A stretch of DNA of 64,000 bases from Tetrahymena elliotti 4EA (taxonomy: Eukaryota; Ciliophora; Oligohymenophorea; Hymenostomatida; Tetrahymenidae), in the NCBI GenBank assembly GCA_000231825.2, contig JH720310.1:805583-869582 (forward strand). The letters run 5' to 3'. The notes beneath the pieces were generated by a model, which was not told the origin of the DNA, did not search any database, and saw only the letters and a program-made list of their open reading frames with translations. This document shows positions 12,403 through 24,790 of this stretch, piece after piece. The position numbers and the translations under genes were made by a program. Positions within the stretch are counted from its first letter, which is position 1, and each line of letters opens with the position of its first letter.

Positions 12403-15400
12403 TCATTATTTTTATTGTTCTTCTAAGTTTAACTTGATGTTTTATTAGCTCCTTTTTTCTAAAATTCTTTGCATAGTAATAGATACTTAGCTCTTAGATT
12501 TAATATTAGAATTACTAGACGCATCTTTATCTTTAGATCTTTCTTGTCTCTTATTTATAAGTTTTTAATATGTTTCTGAAAGCTATCTTCCATGAGAAGG
12601 TACTCTAATACTATTTTGGCTTATTGAAGCTAAAGAATTTTATTATTACTTATTTTGATTATCCTAATCTTCTTATTAGTTTGAAGGTTATTGAATTTAT
12701 GGTTCTTTCTGGATTGGTTAAGGAGGATTAACTTTAATTTATTGTTATTATTTTTTTCTATCTTAAATTTGAGAAATTTAGTCAAAAATATCTCCAGAAT
12801 TTTAAGTTTAATCAGTTTATTATTTGATGTACGACTTCTAGTTAGTATCATCTACAATATTATTTAAAGTTTATAATGATGCCCATGGTATATAATTGGT
12901 TTCTTCTTTTTTAATTACTCTTAATTTCTATCTGGCATTATATTCTCTCATTTGAATTTCATCATCTCTCAAATTAGTTTTTATCATTCCCTTTGATTTA
13001 ATGTGTTATTCCACAAACTAATTTACCACCACATCTTCTTCAATTTAATCCAATTACTTTTCCTTTAAATGCAATTTTGGGATGACATAATTTTAATAAG
13101 CAATATGCTTTCCTAAATGTTTTAAATCACTTTAAAAAAATATTTTATCTAAGAAAATGTTACCTAGTTAATAATCAGAATTCAGATAAACTTCAACAAA
13201 TAAAAAGCAATCACTCAAAAAAGGGAACCCTGTTTAAAATATAGCATGCGGGATATGATTTTTTGAGTAAAGAGGAAGTTTAAAGCATCCTTGAAGCAAC
13301 TTTTTATCCTCAGTAAAAAGGGTATGAAGAGTCCAAGACCACTATTTAGGTTCTTTAATCTAAGAAATATATTAAAAATATATAAATCAAAATATTTCAT
13401 ATCATTATTTTATGTTTTTAAAGATATTTGGTTTCTCAATTTAGGTTATAAAATAGATTAATCATTAATTCTTAAATATATTTCATTGCATAATCAATAG
13501 TAAAATTAAAATCTAAAATTTAGAAATTTAAATACTTTTATATTAATAATTTAAGAACTAATATTCTTGTTGAATCAATAACTTTCTATTTTTTTTTTAT
13601 TTGAGTATTCAAAATTATTTTTTCCTCTCTTTTATTTAAAAAGACATCTTAATTATTTAAATCATTATATTCTCCTCTCTTATTTTGAAATAATTTTTTA
13701 GAAATCTTTTTAAAAAACATTAAAAAACATTAATTCTTAAATATCTTTCATTCAATAATCTATCATAAAAATTAAAAATAGAAATATGTTTTTATTTCAG
13801 ATTTGTCTGAACTAATATTCATATTGAATGAATGACCTTTATTTATTTTTTATTTGTGTATTGAAAATAATTTTATTGTTTACTTGAGAAATATGAAAAA
13901 GACATCTTTAAATTATTTAACTCATTCTATTCTCCAATCTTATTTTTTAGAGCTTTTTAAAAAAATTTTAATTCTGAAATATATTCTATTCCAACTTAAT
14001 AGATACTATTTGATATTTAATGATTTATTTGATAGATAGTTTATTTATTATGGATGACATTAGATTAAAAATTTTATGTTGATATTTTTGGAGGTAAGCC
14101 TTTGTTTTTGATATGATTGATGTTATTAGAAGTTATGATGAATCAAATAAATACTTACATTTTTGCTGAAGACTTTGACATCAAAGTAAATAAAGGTAAA
14201 TATTGTTGGGTAAATGTTTCTGAATGTTTCTTCAAAGTTAATATTGCATTTATTGAATTTCCAGTTGTAAGATACTGTGGCTAATTATTCTGTTGACCTG
14301 TATGTTTTAAGCAGATCTCCCTTTCTAAATATTCCATAATCAATTTAAATGCTATCTACATCGTTGGGGATTTTTTCAAGTAAATGAAATCTTACAGAAA
14401 AACCATCTTTTTAATTATAATTTACTGATTCAATATTTTGATCTTGCATAATTTGGATTTAACTTTTAACTTACTATCCCTTAAACAACAAAATAAAATA
14501 TAAATGTGAGGATATAATCTAATAAATACAATGCTTACTTCTTATTCTCTTAGATTTTAAATCAAGGTAGAGACTATTTACAAGTGATTTACCTTGAGTT
14601 ATTTTTATTAACTATTATTATTACTTAATTTTGAGATCTGTTACAGTAAATCAGATTCTTAATTCACCAAATATTTCAGCAAAGAAGCATTTTAGTCTTT
14701 TTAACCTGGATTATAGTTCAAATGAGGGAAGAGCTTTTAATATTCATTAATTGATTACTACAAAGATATTTCCTTTTATGTTAATGGTCTATCAGTATTA
14801 ATCTAGCTTGCGTTATCATTAATACTTGTATTCATTTTAGTAAAATCCAGTCCTATATTTATTCCTTTTAGCTTATTGATACTATTTCTTTGTATATTCT
14901 ACTAATACTTGTAATCATTTAATTCCCTCACATCTGCATAACTTTACCTGTTATCTCTTTAATATGAATTCACTATGTTTTGGTTAGGAGCTATTTTTAA
15001 AATGATATATTTATTATTTGAAGAAAATATTTAAATTTAAGCAAACGTTACATGGGTATTAAAATATATTATCATTTTAATTTCTTACAAATGAGGAGCG
15101 GATATCTTTTGAACTCTATTATTGCAATATCTTTTTATTAAATGGAAATTGAAATGAGAAACTTTTAAATGAAATGAAGATTAATGTCTAAGTAAATCTA
15201 CATTTTGATTAGCCATCAACTTAAAAGGAGAGTTGTAAGATTCTTTACTATTAAATCGATCAGCTTTTGTAATAATTTCATTTTCTTTTTTATTTTAATG
15301 GTTTTTTTAATGAATCAAAAACTATTACAATCGGAATTCTGAGAGTATTTATTTGAAATTAAAACAGGAGATCTGAAATCTAAATCCTCATAGCTTCCAC

Positions 15401-15443
15401 TTGAAAAATTTATTTCTGGTTTAGATTATCTTGAAGCGAACAT
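12403..15443 (-). CDS. Coiled-coil and C2-like module protein, paralogue 1
   Basis: Start ATG 15443-15441 (MFASRQSKPEINFSSGSYED), stop TGA at 12405-12403. A first intron near 15285-15331 joins two protein-like frames; a long frame then carries a C2-like segment, a Q/N-rich coiled coil, and a module with IQIDYGIFRKGDLL and YRSTEQ. A later exon holds WSWTLHTLFTEDKKL, FKLPLY and FLFVEVYLN, and a basic disordered tail follows. Exon boundaries between about 14140 and 13375 are uncertain because a tandem repeat lies there. The same two modules occur in the genes at 24791-27526 and 30117-32070. The W..LF......G.F.[IL]P.Y pattern recalls the C2-like region of CCDC17-type coiled-coil proteins, but that link is tentative. 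Confidence 0.7.
13455..14000. repeat. Two-copy ~270-bp tandem repeat within paralogue 1
   Basis: A block starting ATTAATTCTTAAATAT near 13467 is repeated from about 13727; both copies contain CTAATATTC, AAAAGACATCTT and CATT[AC]TATTCTCC in the same order. It sits in a long intron or an unresolved exon of the minus-strand gene. Confidence 0.75.
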
Positions 15444-16177
15444 TTCTAATATGAAGTTGTAAAGCTAATTCTGAACAAATCTTGATTTTAATCAAAAAAA
15501 AAAACAACTTTTTCTATCTTGAATCCTTATTTTAATAATTGAAATTTACTAATAGCATATGCTTTACATACAATTATTAAATATAAATCACGATTACAAT
15601 TGAATTAATGATTATTCTTTTTGCTCCTCTTGAAATATCAGCAGTAATTAGTATTATATCAAGCAAATGCGAAATAAATTAAAGTTTCCTATATCACTAC
15701 ATATTTTAAAGCCAGTAATATTTGACATAATCCTCGCTATTGTTAAGTTTGTTTAAACTAATTCAAAAATAGCTTTACAAATTTTAATTGATATTAAATT
15801 TTTTCATCATATTGTGTTTAATATTTTCATGGATATTTTTATTAATTTTATAACTTTTCTACTTTCATAAAATTAATTCCATTTGAATGAGTAATAGTAA
15901 AATCCTTTAAAATTAACTTTAAGTTTTTAAAAAAGTAATAAAATTATTCTTTAAATAAAGATGTATCTCTAATTTTATTATTTAAATATTTATCTAACAG
16001 ATAATATTCTCTATTTATTAGATTGTTTAATATTATTGTGCTCATGATTAATTATTTTTTACTTAAATATTAAATAAATAAATAAAGATTCCTCTAACTA
16101 AAATTGTAAGGGTTTTATCGATGAAAAGAAGAGTAAGGATAAAAAATAAAATTTATTTTATTATCTAAAAAAAATTT
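15444..16177. other. Intergenic, AT-rich
   Basis: 5' flank of the minus-strand paralogue 1. No supported coding frame or RNA gene is seen. Confidence 0.5.
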
Positions 16178-16393
16178 ATGAAACCAATTGTTAATGAGTA
16201 TTTTAATTTTATTTTGTAAGTTTTGCAAAATATTTAAGATGATAAATGTGGAATTGCTGGGATTGGCGATTCAAATTTTTAAAATATTCTAGAAATGAGT
16301 AAACTTGATGCTAAATAAGTGCAAGCCTTGTCATATAATATTTTCTTGACGCATTATTTTTAACTATTTTTTACTATAAAATATAAATTTTGA
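16178..16393 (+). CDS. Small ORF (71 aa), uncertain
   Basis: ATG at 16178 opens MKPIVNEYFNFILQVLQNIQ, followed by CGIAGIGDSNFQNILEMSKLDAKQ, and ends at TGA 16391-16393. The central part is protein-like and richer in G+C than the flanks; the last 20 residues look like random AT-rich translation, so the true 3' end may lie at a splice site. Not recognised. Confidence 0.35.
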
Positions 16394-16780
16394 TAAGATA
16401 ATCATTACAAGATTATAATTGCTATAAATTTAATCAAGCATAATGATTTAGAAAATATTACTTTATTTTTTTAAAAAAACTTTATCATGAAGATAGATTT
16501 AAATTTATGTAAAGCAGAATAGATTTTATTAGAAACTTTGAACATAAATAATTAATTATAAAGAAAATAGAAAATTGATTGATTAAGTTTTTATATAATT
16601 TCAAAATCAGATACTGTTACAATATTTATAGAATATAATATTTAATAGAAAATAAAAGAATAATTAAAATGGTTTGTTAGGTTTGTAAAATAAATAAATG
16701 AAAAGTTTTGGTTTGGTTCAGTTATTGTTATTAATATTTTTATTATTATTAAAATGTCTTTTCAAAGGCAAGGTTATCTC

Positions 16781-19700
16781 TCACTTGGAGACGAAAGCAT
16801 AAAGATTTTTTTCATGCTCTTAAATTTATCTTTAAATTTCTTAGGCTCTTTAGATCATGATTTATTTCCTTTATTGAGCTTATAATTAGGGAAACTTGTT
16901 TTTCAAGTACAAATCTGTATTGTAGTAACCTTCTTCTTGAAGTTTGTTGGTTTTACGATCACTAAAGATGTTGTTTTGAATATTCTTGGAGTTTAAATTC
17001 TTAGTAGATTTACTGGTAAATGGGGTGTGGTTCTTAACTTTGTTATCAATATATTCAATACTGACTTCATCGCCTTAGGTCTTGATACTATTATTCCAGT
17101 TAATGGTGTTGCTTTTGTGACCAATAGGTCTTCTCAAAACTTTAGTAGGTTGCTTGTTCTAGTTTTGTAAATATTGAGAGTAGAAAGCTTCCAACTTATC
17201 ACTAATAGTGATGTATTATTCGCTGCTTTAGTAAACTTGAATTGCAAGATTTTCTACGAAGGCTGTGAATTGAGGGAATAAAAGCATGTCTTACTTTCTG
17301 CTCTTTGTCAAAATATTGAAATTATGGATAACTTCGTTGATGGTTACTTGATTTGAAGAAAGTAAATTATAGTCTTAAGCGAATTGTAAAGCTCCGATTT
17401 AGTTAATTCCAATGCTTCCGGAAGCTTCTTATTGGCTGTATTTACTAAAAATAGTTTTCAAGATATCAAGCTTATTTTAAGTATTAGATTAGATTTAAGG
17501 TTCAGCAACTTTTGAGGAAATATTGGGCATTTCAGATAAGACACTTCTGATTTCATCACGAATTGAAGCACTAATCATATTCTTAATGTTAGAGTTTTAT
17601 GAGCTACTCTTAATAAGTTCTTCAGATTTAATAGTTTGAGGAATCTTAGTTTAAGATTTGTTGGAAGTAGAATCGGTTTCCTTTTTCATGACTAAAGGAC
17701 GGAGAGCCTTGATTGATTTTCCACTAATACCTGATGATCTAGATTAATTGAGACTGTGAGATCCATCGGAGTTATTTTCTGATTTAACACCTTCCATTAA
17801 GTGAGGGAAATTTACTTTAATATATTCTTGTGGATTTTCCATAATCTTAGTTCCGATTTCAAGCTAGTCAGCAAGATATTTGGGTCTTTCTTCAATATTG
17901 ACTTCATGGATGTCTTCTCTTTAAAGGCCTTAAAGAGAGAAATCAAAAGTAGGATGAGATTAACCCTTGAAATTGAATTAAGCAGTTCTGATATTTTATT
18001 CATATAATCTCTAGATTCTTTCACCATAAATAGCAATCAAGCGGATAGCTTCGACTATGTAATCTACTTCATATTTATCAAGGGAGAAGAAAGTATCAAG
18101 TCTAACCCAACCAGGCTTGACATCTTCGTATCCATTGAGCATTTCACCAACAATTTCAACAGCCTTCTTTTGAGGGATACCAAGTAAAAGGACACCATAA
18201 GGGCCAGCGCAAGAGCAGCCGCTTCTGACTTAGATACCAAATACATCATTTAAAACTATTTAAATAAGAATTTAAGATTAGTTAAGGGAAATAATTTTAT
18301 AAAATTGGTTTATCAATTATGAATAAAAATTAAAATGATCAAGTTAAGATTAGTCTTTTTGAGTAAATTTAATAATATATTTATAAAATAATTGGAATTG
18401 ATGACAAAAATTGAATGAATTTCTTTTATTTGGGAATAAATTTTATGTGGTGGGCTTGACTGTTTTTGTTTTAATTTAGAATTTAATGGGGGATCGAAAA
18501 TTGCAAAATTTGACTTAGTTCTAATGCACAACTTTACAATTTTTGATCAAAATTTCATGTACTAAAACCAAATCAAATCGAAGTCATTTAGAAATTTATT
18601 TTATGGTATATGATGTTCTTTATTATCCTTGACAATTTTCAAATTATATAAGAATTAGGGTTTTTATTAAAGATATCTAAAGCCGTCATTAATGATTAAA
18701 TTTGGTCTTTTATATTTTTTGACTTTTCCTTTGATTACATTAAATTTTATTCTGTGGTACAGTGTAATCAAAAAATTATAAAAGATTATTAATTAAATGT
18801 AAAAGTAGTGCATATCTTAACTTTTTTCATTAATTTTCATTATATTTGTCATAATTTGATGATTAGCATATGTTTATTTGATTATTTGATTGTTTGTTTT
18901 ACCTCTGGCTACAAAGTTAGGATGGAAAAGAGATTTGCCAAATGCATCAGTTGTAGTACCAGGTCCATAAATGTTAAATGAGAAAACATCATATCTGATT
19001 TCAATATCAGTATCACCATAGATGTGGACATGTCTAGGGGGGATTTATTCACTTTTTCTGAATTCTTCATTTATTTCTTGAATGCGGCTGTAGAAGTATT
19101 TAGCATTTTATTCTTCCTTTTCAATAATGTAATCCAAGCCAATATAATCTTGTAATTCAAAAGTCAAAGCAGCTCTGTAAAAGCCAATAGCATTGGGAGT
19201 TCCTGGCATTTCTCTTGCAGTAGGATCTTAATCATACCAAGTCTAATCGGATTCCAAACCAACGACAGCCTTAACGGTACCACCACCTTTATTTGAATTG
19301 ATAATAAATAAAATTAGAAATAGAAAAAATTGACATTTTTTTTTATTTTAATCATGAAATTTTTGATAAAGAAAAGAAATGATAAAAGTGTTTCAAAAGA
19401 TATAATTTAGGGATTTGATTTAATTTGAGGGCTAGTTTGTTAAAAATGGGAATATCTTTTATAGTTTTGATTGAAAGCTTAATTAAATACCTGGGAAGGA
19501 AGGGGGCTAGGTTAAATCGTAGGCAGAGAGCTTGGCAATGAGGACACCAGTGGATTCAGAACCACCTAAATGTTTATGGGGAGAGATGCAAACGAAGTCA
19601 ATTTCACTCATACCATCGTCACTTAAATTCAATCTATTATGGGAGCAGAAAGCAGCACAGTCTGATATGAAGAAGATCTAATATGAATAGAAAGAAAAAA

Positions 19701-21286
19701 TATGATTACAGTTGTCACTTTTTAATTTTTAGGATTATAAAAGAATATATTTACTTTATTTCCAGGAAGGAGATGTTTCTCTTTATAGTTTTTAATTATT
19801 TCATTTACTTTTGATAAGTCAGTCCTTTAAGATGTCACATTAGAGGTAGCACTTACTGATACGATTTAGATTTTGTAATGGGAATTTGCGATAAGCTTTT
19901 CTTAGAGATCTACCATATTCATATTACCATATTTATCTCCCTTAACCATTTGGAGATTGCAGCCAGCATTGGACCAAGGAAGAATATTAGAATGATGTTC
20001 ATATGGAGTAATGTATACTGCAGGGATGTTAGGGTTTTTAGACTTCTCAATGTCAGGAGCCTTAAATAATTCCTATTTATTATAAAAAAAGTTAAGTAGA
20101 GTTGAGAGATGTATAAAAGAATATAATAAAAGTCATATTTTATATTATGAGTGGTAGAATCAGGATAATAAGCTTAGTAAATGGGTGGGGTGGAATGGAA
20201 TATTAGTAAGAATTAAAATTTAGTTCGCTATTTGGAAGGTATTTTTAGTGTGAATCAAAATAATGTCGTCAATTGATTATAAAAGAATGAGTAAATCAAA
20301 GAATGAATGATGATAATCTGGTAGATGATTTGCAAAAGATATCTTTTTTGATCTAATCTATATCTTTAATTGTTGTATATTGTAAACTTAATTTTTTATC
20401 CAGGTGTCAGAGTAAGATGTATTATAAATTAGAAAACCTTCAATCTAATTAAGACTAATTTAATTGAATACTCTTAAACAAATTAAATTTCAAATATCAG
20501 CTAATTTTATTTGTTAGTCTCCTTTATTTATTTATTAATTAGTGCTGGGGGAAAAAGTTAAGTAATTTACAAAATGTTAATATTTTCTTTCATTCATTCA
20601 TTCAATTAGAAGACAGAGGCTGTATAAATTTGATTGATTTGAATAATCTTTAAGCTTTTTCATATGAAATAATTCAATTTATTAAGACTATCCCCAAATT
20701 TATATTATTTTGTTAATCAAATTTGTATTCATTGCTTTTGCTTTTTATTACATTCTACTTTTTTTTTAATCAAAAATGCTAATTATATTACCATTTTTGC
20801 AATATCAGCGACTCTCAAAATTTTTGTTAATCTTTCAAAAGCGCCAGTAGCACCATTTCCACAAGGAACTGAGAAGTGAGTGGCCTTTGATACCTTGAAG
20901 GACTTCAATATTGAAACTTCAGCATAGTGTAGCATCTAGGTAGAGAAATAGCCCATTAAAGAGGTTTCTGTGTGTGAGTTAGCTACCATAGGCTTTATTT
21001 TTTATTAGATCATGTCTTCAATCATTTTAAAGGGTCTGCCTGTAGCGGTGTGATCAGCGTAGAGAGCGCATCTTTGACCGAATGGCGTATCAATCTATAT
21101 TTACAAAATAAATGTTCCAGATTGTTGATAGAAATAAATTACCAAGGATATTTAAAATATAAGCATTTAATACAAAGTTGAATGTTTAAAATAATATAAA
21201 AAACTTACCAATGTAGAATATCCAACAATGTTTCTGAGGATTTCTTCTTTATCCATACCGGATTAAGCATGTAGTTTCTCAAGCAT
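16781..21286 (-). CDS. Class-V PLP aminotransferase with EF-hand-like C-terminal extension
   Basis: Exons 21286-21209, 21094-20792, 20072-19755, 19677-19491, 19286-18903 and 18255-16781 join in frame. The N-terminal ~420 residues are a class-V aminotransferase (cysteine desulfurase/selenocysteine lyase superfamily): YADHTATGRPF near the N terminus, VPCGNGATGAFERL, TPYEHHSNILPW, SDCAAFCSHN, the PLP-lysine motif SPHKHLGGSES, PGGGTVKAVVGLE, and the C-terminal RSGCSCAGPYG loop. The family acts on amino-group or sulphur substrates with pyridoxal phosphate; the substrate here is unknown. A ~370-residue extension follows: a Ser/Lys-rich linker, a possible EF-hand-like segment (KLDILKTIFSKYS..SGSIGINQIGA), then a disordered tail. 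Two introns exceed 600 nt. Stop TGA at 16783-16781. Confidence 0.92.
20073..20791 (-). other. Large intron (~720 nt) of the aminotransferase gene
   Basis: The sequence between exon ends ..ADIAKM and ELFKAPDIE.. has a GT donor and an AG acceptor and no coding text. It is one of the longest introns in the window and may hold regulatory sequence; nothing specific was seen. Confidence 0.7.
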
Positions 21287-23101
21287 TTTTTCAGTATTGT
21301 TTTGTAGTGAAGTGGTTATTTAATAAGTAAAGGTTGGTGATGGTTTTGTTGTTTTAAAAGGTATTTAAATACTATTATTATTAGCAAGAAGAAGGAAAGT
21401 TTAAAAGATAGAAGTGCCTTGCTTTTTTTTAATTGATTGTATTTTTTTTTGTTTTTTTTTTTAATCAATTATCAATATTTTTTTTGTAAAAATTCATTAT
21501 TAAATTCCCTATACCTAAAAATCCGATATTTATACCTGACAATATCACATTGAAAAAATGATAATTGGGGAACGTATTCATCAGATTTTTATAACTATTT
21601 TGTTTTTGCCTATTTCTTATTTTATTTTTCAGATTTTTCTATCGCTCTGACTCTCTATTTCATCATTTTTTTTCCTTTCATTAAAAAAGTGATTATAAGC
21701 CATGGATGATGCGTATTTTTTGTCTGATTTTTGAAAAAACAACGCTGATACTACGAATAATTGTTCGCTTTTTAATTTTCTTTATTATTTAAATAAATTT
21801 CTGAGCATCAGTCTTCATTTTTTTCAACAATCAGTAAATCTTCTGCACTTACCCTTTTCAAATACCATCAAATATCTTTCTTTTATTTATAAAAAATAAC
21901 TTTGGTTCTTGATAAATTAGTTTTCACTATATTAGATTCAAATATCTATAAAATATACCACTTTCTTCACAGAAATGATTGGTTATTTTTTTAAAAAACT
22001 TAACATTGAAATTAATCATCGTTTAACCAAAATTTAAATCAAGGATATTATTTTATCAGAAAACGCAAGGCATGAAACAAAATTACTGTCAAAGCGTTTT
22101 CAATCAATGAATTCCTACAAATTAGCTTTTAAAATAACCAAATTAAATTATAACGCAAATGATAACAATAGATAGTAATAGATAATTAAATAATTACATT
22201 TCTATTCATTTAAATAATATTAAGAAAAAATATAAAGCAATTAATAGATTTATTCAGTAGACTCCCTTGAATGAATATCCACAGTAGAAATAATAAATCT
22301 ATTCATTTAATAATATTAAGATAGTTTGTTTTGAAATTTAATATATTATTAGACTTTAATAAAAAGAGAGACTTTTTTGATCTTCCATATCAATTCACAA
22401 TGGAAAATGAATGTTTAATTTAAATTATTCACAAAAACCCATAAATTAAAACGGACTAATAAAATTGGCCCAAATAAATGTAAATTTGATATTTCAATCA
22501 CTCTTATTTCTCTACAAATTTATTTAGATATTTCAATTTGTAATGTAAATAGCTTGATAGGTAGAAACTTAATTAAAAAAAGAATCTTAATTAATATTGA
22601 AGTAATCACTCTTTGATAGAAGTATTTTTTTAATACTTTTCTTCTATTTCTAATTTTGAAGGAAAAAATACATCAAAGATAAAGAGGGGATGAAATACAA
22701 ACTTTTGTTTGAAAAATCAAAAACTTAAAATTTTTTTTACATTAATAATAAAGCTTAACAATTTAATGTATATTTGTAAATGTAAATAGTAAGTCTAACA
22801 TTAAAATTGATCCTTGATTAAAAATTGTTCGTTTTAAACTATTTTTATAGGAACCCTATTTTCTAAAAGTAATGATTTCAGTGGAATTTAAAATAATTTT
22901 TCTTCTATTTTTAAGGGGAAATTAATAATATTCTTATTTAATTCTTAATTTTATTTTTAATAATACTTATTTAAATAAAAATATGGATTTTCATGCTTTT
23001 TCATTATAAATTAGATTTAATTATTTCATTAGTATAATGTGTTTACTATTATATTAATATTATATTTAAACAAAAGATATTTATCTGTTAAGCTAAAGAG
23101 A
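21287..23101. other. Intergenic, about 1.8 kb
   Basis: Divergent spacer between the aminotransferase (-) and the genes to the right (+). Immediately upstream of 21286 the aminotransferase frame stays open for ~40 codons, so an earlier start is possible. The rest is AT-rich with no supported gene. Confidence 0.5.
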
Positions 23102-23332
23102 ATGAGACTCGTTAAAGATAATGGTGAAGTTACTAATTCAAATATTATTTGCATTCGTAATTAAATGAATTAATTTATTAAATTGCTCAAAAAGATAATT
23201 GATCTGAAAAGAAATAAAGAATTTATTATATAAAAAATCATTAAAGATTTTCTAAAATCTAATAGAATGGCCAAACTTAATAAGGACTTATTCATTTATT
23301 AATTAGATAAAAGCTTATTTAGATACTTTTGA
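23102..23332 (+). CDS. Small basic ORF (76 aa)
   Basis: ATG at 23102 opens MRLVKDNGEVTNSNIICIRN and the frame ends at TGA 23330-23332. It is lysine-rich and amphipathic (FIKLLKKIIDLKRN), consistent with a helical small protein. It lies ~100 bp upstream of the SURF2 gene on the same strand. No family was recognised; chance openness in AT-rich DNA with one stop codon cannot be excluded. Confidence 0.35.
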
Positions 23333-23430
23333 TTTTGATTCAATGATAAAAAAATAAAACAAACAAAGTAGAAACAAATTAATCTTATATTAATCACATA
23401 ATACTAGCTATATATTTATCACTAAAATAA

Positions 23431-24603
23431 ATGTCTACCGAAATCATTGATTTAGTCAAATAAAACCCTTATTTTGAATTACTAGAAAACGGAAAGGTAA
23501 ATTTCTATTCATCTTAGCCTAACTCTAAGCAATCAATTTCTTTAATTTTTATTAGATTCGTTGCAAATTAACTAATCATGAAATGAACCCAGATGTTTCT
23601 AAGTATAATGAATACATTAAGGTACTTTTATAATAGCAAAGCTCATTAATTTGGAACAAATTTATTGATTATATAATAGAGTAAAGGTTATTAAAAAGCA
23701 ATTGAAAAAGATTTTGATTTTGATCAATACAAACCTCACATTGTCCCTTTTAAAGGAGCTGAAGAGTAATTTTTATTAATATTATACTTGTATTTATGTA
23801 GACAATTTATTAAAAAGACACTTCCTTTGGTGCCATTTAACTCAAACTAAAGTTCCAAAAATGAAAAATGTTATTTTAAGACACGTAGAAGGTAAAAAGT
23901 ACCAAAGATTACTTGCATGTAAATTTCAATTAAAGTAAAGATGGAATTTTTAATTTTACTCTTGATAATAGTGTTCAATCAAAAGAAGTAAGAGAGAGAA
24001 TAAAAAAAGAAAATCACTTTACTTAAAAGCAAAAAACTTACAAAGGAAGAAGAGGAAGATAAGTTTGATGAAAATTTCATTGATAGAATGATTAACGAAT
24101 TCGAAGAAGATGAAAGATTAAATGACCAAGATTTGGATGGAGAAGAAAGCTATTCAAATGATCTCTATTAAAAGGTTCATGCTAATAATATACATGAATA
24201 AGAAGAAAAGCAAACTAAAAATGGCAAATAGCAAAAATAATAAGGCAAGAATTAAAAAAGAAATGATGAAGAAATCGATGATGAAGAAGAAGAAGAAGAT
24301 ATTGAAGATTTAGAAGATGATGAAGAATTTGATTCTGAAAATGAAGATATCGATGAAGAAGAAGATGAAGATAATTAAGTAGATGAAGAAGAAATACCTG
24401 ATTCAAAATAAACTTAAAAAGAAAATAATTAAAAATAAGGGAACAAATTTTAAAATAACTCTAAAAAGTTCAATGGTAATAACCATAATAATCATTAAAA
24501 CAAGTATGGAGTTAATAAGTTTATTAAAAAAAATAAGAATAATAATTTTAATAAATTTAAGCACAATAATAACAACAACAAAAAGAAATTCTAAAAATAA
24601 TGA
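23431..24603 (+). CDS. SURF2: SURF2 (surfeit locus protein 2) homologue
   Basis: ATG at 23431. Four small introns (23497-23555, 23622-23679, 23766-23801, 23919-23971) are removed to give about 320 residues. The N-terminal domain fits SURF2: NPYFELLENGKIRCKLTNHE, then SKGYQKAIE, LWCHLTQTKVPK and VEGKKYQRLLA, with the repeated H/C-containing signature of the family. The C-terminal half is a lysine-rich segment, a long Asp/Glu tract and an Asn/Lys-rich tail; this low-complexity tail is longer than in animals. SURF2 is a conserved nuclear/nucleolar protein that has been linked to ribosome biogenesis. Stop TGA 24601-24603. Many in-frame TAA codons show the ciliate code directly. Confidence 0.9.
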
Positions 24604-24790
24604 TTGCTCAAAATATTTATTTTGTTGATATTTAATATATATGTATAAAGGTCTTCACTGCTTAACTAACTTATTAATTAATTATTTTGTTACTAAATTT
24701 TTATTAGAAATATGCTAATTTTTTAACAAAAAAATTATTTAAATGAATTCTTTATTATATTTAAACACACATATATTTATATTGTGTGAG

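Noticed and set aside
12630..13400. Two standard-code minus ORFs starting MILTRSRTSNNK and MKYFDLYIFNIF
   Set aside because: Both are in the wrong frame relative to the spliced paralogue 1 frame, which is supported by similarity to two other genes.
18064..18249. Minus ORF starting MMYLVSKSEAAALALALM
   Set aside because: It is the frame next to RSGCSCAGPYG of the aminotransferase; its alanine-leucine text is an artefact.
24215..24406. Leucine/histidine-rich minus ORF
   Set aside because: It is antisense to the Asp/Glu tract of SURF2.
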